In this document: positions 35,276 through 45,333 of the stretch, in pieces
How positions within the stretch are numbered: position 1 is the first letter of the stretch
Layout: each line of letters begins with the position of its first letter
Source of the DNA: Agroathelia rolfsii
Lineage: Eukaryota > Basidiomycota > Agaricomycetes > Amylocorticiales > Amylocorticiaceae
DNA: 64,000 bases
Reading direction: 5' to 3'
NCBI GenBank assembly: GCA_018343915.1
Contig: JABRWF010000007.1
Location: 3,348,001-3,412,000, forward strand
The notes under the pieces: model-generated
Databases searched by the model: none
Seen by the model: only the letters and a program-made list of their open reading frames with translations
Told to the model about the DNA's origin: nothing
Position numbers and translations under genes: made by a program

Positions 35276-36030
35276 CCAGTTGTGGATGCACAACTGGGAA
35301 TGGCACCCATGCGTACCAGTGGTCGTCGTCAAAGAGCAACTCAAAGCAGCAAGGCCGAGTGATCATGATCACGCTGTCACGATTACTGTGACATATCACG
35401 GCGCAGTGATCACCCCTATAGCGATAAAGATCATGTGAGTTTTACTGAATCGGTAATATCTGACTCTTCTGCATCAGATCCATACTTTTCTTTCACTTCG
35501 GATCTAGAAAATTAGTGCATGAACAGGAATGTTCAATAAAGACATAGGCCAACATTTAGTAAGTTCTTCTCGCTCTTTCTTATATTGAAAAGCCTTGGCG
35601 TAGTGCTCGTTAATCGTCAATTGATGGATTTCGGAGACTTCATCAGACTCAGCGTCAGAGAGCATGCTGAACAAGATACCGGGGACGCGGGTGCCCAACG
35701 CTAAGCGCCCGAGCCTATATTTATTCGAGTCAGCCCTACACACAACAGCTTCGTAGCCAACTACCACCATTGCGGGGTCGTTCCCGGTTGTGCATCCACA
35801 GCCGGACGATCTTCCGCCCTCTTGTCAACACGATGGTCCTCTGGTCTTAGCCAGGTTATCTTGTCGTCCCGGCCACGGATCGTGGCCGACCGGCGTTGAT
35901 GACTTGGTGGTGGTTGTTTTTAGCGGCGGATCGCTGCTCTAACAACTATTCGTCAAGACTGTTGTTGTCTTCCCATCTCTTGCTTTTTACTATTAATATT
36001 CTCCGCTCCCGGCTGTGCATTCACAGCTGG
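35276..36030. repeat. Three 22-bp hairpin motifs (left arm)
   Basis: Hairpins with 9-bp stems and 4-nt loops at 35276-35297, 35784-35805 and 36009-36030. In right-arm orientation they read CCAGTTGTG-CATC-CACAACTGG, CCGGCTGTG-GATG-CACAACCGG and CCAGCTGTG-AATG-CACAGCCGG. Mirrored at 39766-40520. Confidence 0.55.
35445..35665 (-). pseudogene. KRI1: Captured 5' fragment of KRI1 (left arm)
   Basis: The frame contains MLSDAESDEVSEIHQ, LTINEHYAKAFQYKKERE and, after an intron-like gap, EKYGSDAEESDITDS. This is the N terminus of Kri1, a nucleolar 40S assembly factor, including its conserved start and the boundary to the second exon. The remaining several hundred residues of Kri1 are absent. Exact mirror of 40131-40351. 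Confidence 0.72.
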
Positions 36031-36527
36031 ACAACCTTCTGCTCCCTTGTCATCAACACAATGATTCTCTGGCCTTAGCTAGGTCATCTCGTCGTCCACG
36101 GCCATGGATCTCTTGCTTTCTATATCAATCTCCTCTGCTCTTAGCTGACCTGAATTCAACTGCTGGTTGACTACTCATCAGGGTTGTTTTTGTTTTTGTT
36201 TTTGTTTATTTCCGTTACTCGTTCTCCGACGACACACGATCCTAGCCGTGTGGTTGGGCTCAGCAGCCTCCAGCCAGGACATCTTTTAGAAACCTAACGT
36301 CTCATTATTCTCAGCCGTGGACCATAGTTGACCAGGCAGTACCAGGTTCAGGGCGCATATTACAGGCTGGGTTATTTTAGATAAAAAGCGATGTCGTGCC
36401 ACTGAATTTATGCAGGTTATTTTTACTGGATATTTAATAGTGTCAAATGAGGATTATTTCACAAATAAAAAATCAAAATACATGAGTAATACATATACAA
36501 ATACTAAGATATTGGTCCATAGTTGGC

Positions 36528-39221
36528 CTATATTAATAAATCAAGGAATGAGCATATTGCGATCCTTAGAAATTTACAACCTACCATAATCACCGCAGAA
36601 GATGAAGCTTCAATCGTGTTCCTCAGTCTTTTCGTTAAGCGGAGGCCGGGGAGATTGTCCCATTTCTTCGGCCAGGCTCTACCATCCCTCATCTGATTAA
36701 GCTCATGTTGAAACCATCGCTCGTTTTCAGCAGTCCGGAGAGCATGATTGGAGCTACTTGTTCGCCATTCATTTGGACGTGGCCACCATGACAAAGCTGT
36801 ATGGCGGACTGTACCAGCGGGGCCAGGTGTTTCCACGAGATATGTGCCGACAATGAGACTCATTTCCTCAGGGGAGAGACCGTCATCAGCAAGTGGCTCC
36901 GATGAGTATGTGTCTGGAATAAGGACACAAAACTCCTGTCGCTCAGCAATATGGGTAGGTCCAGAAATTACCTGGTCAATAGCAGACGAAAGTCCACCCA
37001 CTTCTAGAGCGATCCGCCATACGATACCTCCATGCATTAGCGCCGCACGACGAACATGTGATTTCGAAAGAAGCTCTTTTCGCTGCAGTTCATATGAGAT
37101 GTAATCATCACGAGTAGGCTGCCAGTCTTGAGAACGCCTGAATTTTGGAAATACTGTAGGTCTGCAATTGCCCGCTGCTTGTTTTACATCAGGCAAAGGC
37201 CTGTGAGATGCAGTCGTAAACGACAAACCATTCCGAAGAAGTCCTTCCACCAGTTTTTGGATGGTTACTTCATCGGGAACAAGGTCGCCAAGCCTTACGC
37301 AAAAGAAGGCCGTTGTAGCTGAGTTAAGTAGTAGCAGCCATTGTGAAACCATAGGCCGCCGGGTATCAACTTGGTACCATGTGTGGTCTCCTGACACGCG
37401 CAGTCGCAGAACTACGGTTGAAGACGGTTTGATAAGTAAGTTACCGTCCCAGAGTCCATTAGGTAGGCTCTCTTTCTCTGAGATGGATTTCGCGCAGACC
37501 CTTAACCAATTCTGCTCTTGTGTCTGGAGAATGGCATTGCCGTCCCCAAAGATGCTATTGACTTTTTGGTCCGTTAGACGGAACTTCTGGAGGAGCACCC
37601 TGCAGATTCAAACCATAGAACAGCTGAAGCGATTGCTCAAATGCCATAGCAGGTGAGGTGGATGAAGTAGTCGGCGAAGCACTGCCTTCGGGCTGGGCGG
37701 AGCAATCTACGAGTAAGCTGTGCGGGGCTGCAGGGAGAGCGATAGGGAGTGGTACCGGAGCGACATCATCTGCAGTTGGAACCGAGTAATGGGAACTATG
37801 AATAGGAATGGGAGATATGGCAGAGGAGACAAGGTCAGAAGAAGAGGAAGGAATAACGCGGGTATTAGACGTATCAGAGGGTAAATGCGCAGTATGTACT
37901 AAAGGCGAGATATCCTGTATAATAAGTTAACCCTAAAATGAGATCATTTACGGAAGAAACAGCAATGGCTACTTACAGGTGGGGTAGAACTGACGAGGGC
38001 TGTGATAAGAGGACGAGGGGAATAGCGAAACTCAGGTAAGGATGAAGCAGTGAGGACGTCTTGTTGTATCTCATCTGCGTGATTACTGCCAGGGGACCGC
38101 TCTATGTTGCCTGCATGATTACTGTCCGGGGATTTGGACCGAAATTCGTTGAAAGAGTCTATTTGATCATCTCCCGAAAGATCAGAAATCTCATACTGAC
38201 TGGTTTTCCAGGTATCCGGCCTCCCGGCAACCAAAGGAACAGGAAATGAAAAATCATCACATAGGTCCCACTCATCGCAGAAGCTATCGTAATGTCGTTG
38301 TGACTTCGAATAACTCTTCCATACATCAGTGATATCGTCTTTCGCAACTTGCTCTCGCTCCCAAAAACCATTTCCGTCTTGCGACCACAGCCAAACATGA
38401 AAAGCCTTTCTTTGGGGCACGAGATACTTCTTGGACTCCTCAAAGCGACAGAGACGAAGGCTTGCCTGCTGAGGTGTTTGCTTTTCCGCCTTGCAGGCAT
38501 TTTCAACGTCTCGGCGAGCAAAAAAGTTTCGCCAAGACTCTCCCGGTTTTTGTCCACTCTGGGCAACTGGACGAGGAGGGTTGGAAGATTGGCGAATCTC
38601 GATGACAGGCGGCTGATGTCCCGCGACACTGAGTGTCGTCTGGATTTCGTCCGTGGTTGGATAGAGCAGGTCGAGGAGGCCAAGTGACCGAGGATGTGAG
38701 GGTAAAGGGACTGGACCCCAGTTAACCCACATGGGAACTCCAAAATACAGCATTTTTTGTGCCGTTAACACAGCCAGGCCGGACGTACATGTTGCCGTTA
38801 GATATTCATCTTGGCCAGTGAAGTCCCAAATAGCACCTACTCGATGGACGATCTCCGAGCCAAAGATGACGCCTGCTTGAATCAGGTGGCGGGTGAAAGA
38901 GGGAGGAATATCGTGCTCTGCCAGATATGCAACTAACTTTGCATCGAAGTTGGCAATGTCTAAGTCATAATTGGAGGTGGGCTCGAAGCCACACGCAACA
39001 AGCCACGAGATCTCACTCATAAGGCCAAAAAAACATGCTTCTATACTCCCTGACTCCTTTACTTCTTCACTTATAACAACCATATCTACGTCATCTGGGC
39101 CATCTTCGTCGTCTATATATACGGCTGAACAATTTGAGTCTTTGTCTATGCCCATGACCATGCAAGATCGTCTTTTTATGTCTATTTCAAATCGCGAGAA
39201 AGAGTGCTCCGCCCAAATCAA
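36528..39221 (-). CDS. Core gene of the element: uncharacterised agaric protein family, probably frameshifted
   Basis: Exon 1 (37977-39221) ends at GTAAGT; exon 2 begins at 37914 after TATACAG. I recognise the type only as a recurring uncharacterised Agaricomycete family. Seen: an N-terminal segment SNYDLDIANFDAKLVAYLAE and VLTAQKMLYFGVPMWVNWG, the SWRNFFARRDVEN helix, RHYDSFCDEWDLCDDF, a Ser/Pro-rich hinge, then QPTRDDYISYELQRKELLSK, ALMHGGIVWRIALE, LSWWPRPNEWR and an acidic-to-basic tail. No DDE/D triad, zinc finger or helicase motif was found, so I cannot call it a transposase. Near 37590 the frame shifts by one with no room for an intron; either a frameshift or an unseen splice. The N terminus before about residue 55 overlaps a sequence homologous to the arm open frame on the other strand, so the true start may be internal. 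Confidence 0.6.
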
Positions 39222-39415
39222 TTACATGACTGAAATATGAAAAATGTTGACGGGCAAAGATTCATTTTTTTCCAATGACGACGACGTGGATGACAACAAT
39301 GCAGACGACGGCGATGATCATAAGTATTTAATTCTCCATTCTTGTTGTATCATCTACTCATGAAAATTAAGATACAAGGAGGCCCTGCGCAAATATCTCC
39401 TCTTCATCCTTAAAG
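39080..39415 (+). repeat. Diverged third copy of the arm open-frame region, at the core edge
   Basis: On the plus strand this stretch aligns with 41583-41890 of the right arm in the same orientation: matching words are TCATCTGGG.C.TCTTCGTCG, GCTGAACAA, ATGACCATGCAAGAT and TCATCTACTCA. The ATG of the arm copy is ATA here and the frame is broken. It overlaps the 5' end of the core gene on the opposite strand. Confidence 0.55.
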
Positions 39416-40130
39416 ATGCAATAACCCAGCCTGTAATATGCGCCCTGAACCTGGTACTGCCTGGTCAACTATGGTCCACGGCTGAGAATAATGAGACGTT
39501 AGGTTTCTAAAAGATGTCCTGGCTGGAGGCTGCTGAGCCCAACCACACGGCTAGGATCGTGTGTCGTCGGAGAACGAGTAACGGAAATAAACAAAAACAA
39601 AAACAAAAACAACCCTGATGAGTAGTCAACCAGCAGTTGAATTCAGGTCAGCTAAGAGCAGAGGAGATTGATATAGAAAGCAAGAGATCCATGGCCGTGG
39701 ACGACGAGATGACCTAGCTAAGGCCAGAGAATCATTGTGTTGATGACAAGGGAGCAGAAGGTTGTCCAGCTGTGAATGCACAGCCGGGAGCGGAGAATAT
39801 TAATAGTAAAAAGCAAGAGATGGGAAGACAACAACAGTCTTGACGAATAGTTGTTAGAGCAGCGATCCGCCGCTAAAAACAACCACCACCAAGTCATCAA
39901 CGCCGGTCGGCCACGATCCGTGGCCGGGACGACAAGATAACCTGGCTAAGACCAGAGGACCATCGTGTTGACAAGAGGGCGGAAGATCGTCCGGCTGTGG
40001 ATGCACAACCGGGAACGACCCCGCAATGGTGGTAGTTGGCTACGAAGCTGTTGTGTGTAGGGCTGACTCGAATAAATATAGGCTCGGGCGCTTAGCGTTG
40101 GGCACCCGCGTCCCCGGTATCTTGTTCAGC

Positions 40131-40351
40131 ATGCTCTCTGACGCTGAGTCTGATGAAGTCTCCGAAATCCATCAATTGACGATTAACGAGCACTACGCCA
40201 AGGCTTTTCAATATAAGAAAGAGCGAGAAGAACTTACTAAATGTTGGCCTATGTCTTTATTGAACATTCCTGTTCATGCACTAATTTTCTAGATCCGAAG
40301 TGAAAGAAAAGTATGGATCTGATGCAGAAGAGTCAGATATTACCGATTCAG
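40131..40351 (+). pseudogene. KRI1: Captured 5' fragment of KRI1 (right arm)
   Basis: Plus-strand mirror of 35445-35665: the Kri1 start and first about 37 residues (to REELTK at 40241), an intron-like insert, then the EKYGSDAEESDITDS segment ending near 40351. The ORF is open upstream to 40026 because non-coding sequence before the Kri1 ATG happens to be open. No further KRI1 sequence follows. Confidence 0.72.
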
Positions 40352-41585
40352 TAAAACTCACATGATCTTTATCGCTATAGGGGTGATCACTGCGCCGTGA
40401 TATGTCACAGTAATCGTGACAGCGTGATCATGATCACTCGGCCTTGCTGCTTTGAGTTGCTCTTTGACGACGACCACTGGTACGCATGGGTGCCATTCCC
40501 AGTTGTGCATCCACAACTGGATGGTGCCCTCCTAGAAATCTGAGGCCATGTCGAGCGGCGGATTGCTGCTTGATGGCTTTCACTCCATGATTTCTGGTTC
40601 TTACTCTGTCACCCCTTTGCTAGTTACCTATCAACAGTATCGACAACTGGATCATGACGTTCTCTCAAGATCTCAAGCTCCGGATGCCATTGTGAGCAGC
40701 AGATTTCTGCTCAATGGCTTGCGCATCGCATCTTCCTCCCTTCTGACGTCTATTCCAGTATTTTAATTGGAGATATGCTTCGTTTCCATTCGAAGACACT
40801 CCGAGTGGTGTTCATGTGGTGAGTTATCCATTCCATCCAATATGTAAGATGAATAAATGTTGATACACTATCCTAGGGCATTACTTAACTTACTCTCATC
40901 TCCCTTACCAGGCTGCTTGCTCTGCAGTATGTGCAATAACCTCATTTTGTGGTCACTCATCCTTTCACAGCTTTCCATGACACTAGATGTTTGTACATAG
41001 TTTCCTTGTCTGTTTTTCTTTTCCTCCTTTCCATCTTCTTTTCTCATTTTGCATCATACCCCCTTTCATATTTCCCCTCACCGTTTATTTCGCAAATTCC
41101 TTATGGCTCCTACCATACCCCTGTGCCTCCGGCGATGATGTTGCGACCCGGCATAGATCTACTCCTACACCTGAAAGCACTTTCCATACCCCCTTTTACC
41201 CAGTATTGTTTTATTTCTCAGGTCAATATATTCCCTTTGACTAAGTACATGATTGTATCCTGGTGGCCACGCAATTAGGAATGGCGTAATAGCCCTACCA
41301 GGATAGAGCTGCTCAAAAGCTAGTTCCAGCTTCGTTAGGTGAAGCACAATATTTGTACTACTTGTAGGTAATTACTTATGATTTGAGCCACGTTACACTG
41401 GTTTGAAGTAGTAATTAGAATATTAAGTGGCGGTAACTATAACTATTCCATATATGTGCCATGGTCTCTCTCCTATCTAAACCATGCAGGGTAATCACAC
41501 CATAAAGCATTCACTCGATCGTTGTCGATTCATCCGAGCTATCTTGGCTTTCTAACCCTGACTCCCTTCTTCACTCATATCAACC

Positions 41586-41837
41586 ATGTCTATGTCATCC
41601 GGGTTGTCTTCGTCGTCTTCATCTATGACTGAACAAGACATGACTATGCGAGATTATCTTCTCATGTTCATTTTTAATTGCGTAGAGGAGTATACCGCCG
41701 AGATCAAGAACAGAAAGAAACTACGCGACAAACTGAGGGCCAGAGACTCATTTCTACCAAAGGATCCAATCGACGAGAATGATCCTGAGTATTCTACTCA
41801 TTGTTCTTATCATACTATCTACTCACACAAAAAATAA
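41586..41837 (+). other. Small open frame in right arm
   Basis: Identical 83-codon frame to 33959-34210. Downstream, another open stretch (LEDATDS, then MLKELDAAETNLP near 41935-41975) may be a continuation across stops or introns. No known domain. Confidence 0.35.
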
Positions 41838-43389
41838 AGGCACAAAGAGGCCTTGCGCCATTTTTTAATCAATACCCTTGAAGATGCAACCGACAGCATT
41901 AAAATAAATTAAAATTGGCTTGCACAGGCCATTCAGATGCTTAAGGAGTTGGACGCGGCAGAAACCAACCTGCCAAGGTATAAACTAACCCTTTTGCAAC
42001 CTTGGTCTTTTATTAATGCGTATGTTATGCTATTTTCTGCAGTTTTCATTGGGATACCTAGCAAACTATATCATTTTATTTATTTATTTACACATTTGTA
42101 ATATTGCAATGGCTCAAATAGCCAATGACTCTTGTTCCATAATACGTCATTTTTGCTGTACTTCCATAAAGCCCTAATCCCCTTACAATTATGTAAATGC
42201 CATGCCCCAAACTCAGGTACGTGATTAGTTGGATGCAAAATTCGACCAAGACAATTACGTCGCCGCATGTACCACAACAATTACTTGTGTCAGCTCCTCT
42301 TAGACCCCTTTGGAAGGCCCCAAGGACCTCTTCCAACAGCTGGATTCTGCACTAACGTTCCTCAGATCAATGGTTGCTCTCATGTATTGTCTTAAGTAGT
42401 AGTACATCGCCTATGATTTGTGCGCTAGACAAGAACCTTCAAACAATTTGAAGTTCATCAGGCGGGAGGAGGTGGTGGTTTAGTTTAGCTATATAGCCTT
42501 GTAGATAGTGTTAGGCGCACTGGCCCTCTATATAATAAAAGAGATTAAATTAATGATTAGGCATCTAAACGGTAAGGGAACCAGGATGGATTGCCTCATT
42601 CAATATGCAAACAGCAACTTGTTACTAAACTGAGTTACCTGAATAAGCATCTGGCTGGTGATTAGTGAATGGATTGGATTGCCTGACTGGTGATTAGTAA
42701 ATAGACTAGATTGCTTGGGCAATGTGAATTTTTCTCTGAGCACCTTTGGAGATGTAAGTAGGGCACTCACTACTGGGCAATGTAGGCACCCTGGCGACCA
42801 CTACTAGGTGATGTATACTGGGTGATGTAGGCACCCAGGCGACCACTACTAGGCGATGTAGGCACCTAGGCGACCTAATCGGGGTGATTATGTAAAACTT
42901 TCGGTTTTACTCGGAGTAAAACCACGGATGGTTTTTACTTATAGTTTTACTAATGGTTTTACCTAGAGTAAATTTTATAGTAAATACAACGGTTTTACCC
43001 TGAATGGTTTTACCTAGAGTAAATTTTCTGGTAAATACAATAGCTTTACCCTGAGTAAAAATGTCAGAAATTCTACTTTAGGTAAAACTACTGATTTTAC
43101 TTTGGCTCAAGTTGCTATATTTACTTATTGGTTTACTTAATATAAAAACCAATGTAAATCCTAGGTTTTTACTTGATGTAAAAACACTAGTATTACATAA
43201 GATTATACCCAAAGTAAATATTATTGTAAAACTATATATATATTTTTGGTTGTTACTTATAAATAACCAGAGTGATGAGGCTTCTTAGTTTTCCTTCGAT
43301 ACCATTCATTTGTCGAACCATTTCTTTCGAGTTTCTACTGAGGCTGAGCGCTGAAAAATGTTAATACTAATGAAAAGGATTATATATAT

Positions 43390-43920
43390 TTATACAAGGG
43401 GTTTCTGTCTCCTCAGTAGCTCTAACATGTCTCTGTCATGTTCTTTTTTCATCTCCAGACCTGGACCCATCCTGTCTGCCCATTGTACAGTGGAATCATT
43501 GAGATCAGTGGGATAAGTTGTCTTTCTACCCTCGCCATACCAGTCAAAGTCGATTAACATAATGCGATCACCACTAACCATAATGTTGGGCTCTCGAAGG
43601 TCGCTGAAGACCAATCCTTTGCCGTGCAAGCAACTCAAGGCGCTCTGGAGCTGGCTGAAGTGATCACCAGAGTGTTGTCTCATAAGCCATTTTGCCATCT
43701 ACATAATCCATCACAACCATTTTTAGCCCACCGTATGTCACTGGACTGACATAATGCAGGGCGGGTGCAAAGCATTCTTCTTCATCTGTTGCAGCAAGTA
43801 CCTTATGTGCGGCTTCATTGTACTCCGATGTAACCTTGACAACTCGAAATGTGTTGCCCTCGCGGATTTTGAAGGCCAGCTTATTCGCTCCACTGAGCTT
43901 CTCAGAGTTCGAAATTACGC
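43390..43920 (-). pseudogene. Protein kinase-like fragment (basidiomycete PK-like family)
   Basis: C-terminal half of a kinase fold on the minus strand: MVVMDYVDGKMA (hinge region), a catalytic-loop analogue GLVFSDLREPNIMV, and LIDFDWYGEGRKTTYP in place of the usual DFG segment, as in the diverged kinase-like proteins common in Agaricomycetes and often attached to Crinkler-type proteins. Between the hinge (to about 43693) and the catalytic loop (from about 43690) the frame shifts by one. The catalytic Asp of the HRD-like loop is present (SDLREPN), but the lobe before the hinge is short. Probably dead. Confidence 0.6.
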
Positions 43921-44210
43921 GCCTGGTCTTCCTGGAGTGCATCATGAGAGGATATGATGAATACAACTGCATCAGATTTTGCAAAGGATGGTAAAACAAA
44001 TGGGAAGGTCTTGCGCTCTCTAGTGCCTGCAATCATAACACAGTCGCGTTGGCTCAATAGTGTCTCGGCAACATCTATTTGCCATTCATAGGGCGTGAGG
44101 TCATTCTTTATTTGGCAGGAAAACTTGATGAATTCACCTATATTTAGGCTGGTTGACTGGAGTGCAAGCACTAAGACAAATGAATCTTCACTAACTTCGC
44201 TGGCTGACAT
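43902..44210 (-). pseudogene. RecQ-type helicase N-terminal fragment
   Basis: Minus-strand frame with LTPYEWQIDVAETLLSQRDC, a Walker A-like AGTRERKT, FPFVLPSF and VVFIISSHDALQEDQ, matching the start of the RecQ-type DEAD/DEAH helicases expanded in basidiomycetes. The Walker A site is degenerate (expected AGTGAGKT: both Gly and Lys context altered). Everything after the motif Ia region is missing, and the kinase-like fragment follows directly. Truncated and probably non-functional. Confidence 0.6.
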
Positions 44211-44611
44211 TATTCTCTAAAAAAATTCCAAGTTTAATATCATAAATGAATTGTCACTGGTGGATCTGACATAATATTATAGTCTTTTAAAGAAATAACA
44301 TATAGACGAAAACTGGTCTTTGATCACGTAGACATTAGTAGCCGATATTGATAAAGGCAGAGTAACAGAAGACGCGCGTGAAAAGTGCTAAGTCCGCGCG
44401 GCTCCCTATGAAAGTGGTCCCTCCATAGGCCAATTTCTTCAACCCACTATAGTGGAAGCAGACCCGAACAACAACAAAGGAAAATGCCGGGCCACTTATC
44501 TGCTATAGAGGCTTGAGCCTTCACACTGAAAGGTGCAATCAAATTTCAGAGCATCTTGGCACAATTGAGACGCAGAGGCACCAGACCCTTAACATTCACG
44601 CTAAGGATAAC

Positions 44612-45016
44612 ATGAGTAGTCGGTTGGTCAGTGGTTTTTCCTGTATTTCATCGACCATGACATGGATCCTCAACTTTATCGCTTCAGATATCACGGTCGA
44701 CCACTCAAAAACGTCTCCACCTGATATACCCAAGGCTTTAGATGCATCTAATGGGTCAGTGGAGACAACGCTCAAAATCCTTCCCAGCATGCCCCTAAAG
44801 ATGCTACGTTTGAAAGCGGCACGGTCACTTGTTATCGCTTTGAGTGCGCAACAAGGGAAAGCTGTAAAACCAAGTGGGAGTGTAAAACTTTGGTTAGAAA
44901 TGCCAGATGGCGCGATGGAACTTCCAGGCAAGAGCAGCACTGAGGATAGTAAAGATGTAGGATGGTTTGGAATAGAGCCCGGCTCAAGAATATGGCTAAC
45001 TTACGCTGATTATTAA
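44612..45016 (+). CDS. Short protein with ubiquitin-like C-terminal region (possible fragment)
   Basis: Open frame of about 134 codons. Its end (LPSMPLKMLRLKAARSL, VKLWLEMPDG, KDVGWFGIEPGSRIWLTY) resembles the C-terminal ubiquitin-like domain of tubulin-folding cofactor E, which normally follows a CAP-Gly domain and LRRs. Neither of those is upstream, so this is likely a detached fragment or a small Ubl protein. The frame is open farther 5' to 44513 but without an ATG. It lies between a helicase/kinase relic and the Kre9-type gene. Confidence 0.4.
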   Translation: MSSRLVSGFSCISSTMTWILNFIASDITVDHSKTSPPDIPKALDASNGSVETTLKILPSMPLKMLRLKAARSLVIALSAQQGKAVKPSGSVKLWLEMPDGAMELPGKSSTEDSKDVGWFGIEPGSRIWLTYADY

Positions 45017-45333
45017 TCATGTTAATGTTTTCCAACTTCAAGGGATATGTACGGATAAGGTCTGATCACAATTGTATTTGATTTAAGAATGAGTAAAATG
45101 ATAGCAGGAGTACTGATGTAGATATTGTTTTTTTTAGTGATTTTATGAGTGAAATGCAAGCTGTTCGAGAAAATGTCCACAGCAAAAAAAGGTAAAACAA
45201 GAGAAAAGCGGTACAAGGACCCCACGACCAATTCACTTGGATAGAATGTAAATGGAACTAGTCCATTCGTGCAAGTTAAAAAGGTCATGTTCTTTTAGGA
45301 TTCTTCTCCGTTCTACACACAGAGGAAGTGCGT

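Larger units (their letters stand above)
32522..36376 (+). repeat. Left terminal inverted repeat (3,855 bp)
   Basis: Reverse complement of 39420-43274. The identity ends sharply at the core side (left TTATT then TTAG; right-arm complement TTATT then GCAT). The one difference I found is A at 32894 versus the complement of C at 42902. Open frames in the two arms translate identically. Confidence 0.85.
32522..43274. mobile_element. Giant long-TIR DNA element (10,753 bp), CACTA-like ends
   Basis: Two 3,855-bp arms (32522-36376 and 39420-43274) are reverse complements of each other around a 3,043-bp core (36377-39419). Paired positions sum to 75,796 wherever I checked, so the arms have no length differences over the compared features. 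The outer ends are CACTCTGG...CCAGAGTG, flanked by a direct ATG triplet on each side (32519-32521, 43275-43277). CACT-type ends, a 3-bp duplication and subterminal repeats fit the CACTA/EnSpm superfamily, but arms this long are not typical and no transposase was recognised. The arms contain short inverted TTTAC/GTAAA units, a tandem repeat, 22-bp hairpins, a fragment of KRI1 and small open frames; the core carries one gene. It may be non-autonomous, or a novel type. Confidence 0.8.
39420..43274 (-). repeat. Right terminal inverted repeat (3,855 bp)
   Basis: Reverse complement of the left arm, ending CCAGAGTG and followed by ATG at 43275-43277. Carries the mirrored hairpins (39766-40520), KRI1 fragment (40131-40351), small open frame (41586-41837), tandem repeat (42769-42875) and palindrome array (42891-43238). 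Confidence 0.85.

Noticed and set aside
32522..43274. Reading the inverted arms as two separate transposons in opposite orientation
   Set aside because: Only the outer ends have terminal motifs and a flanking duplication; the inner arm ends are abrupt without terminal repeats.
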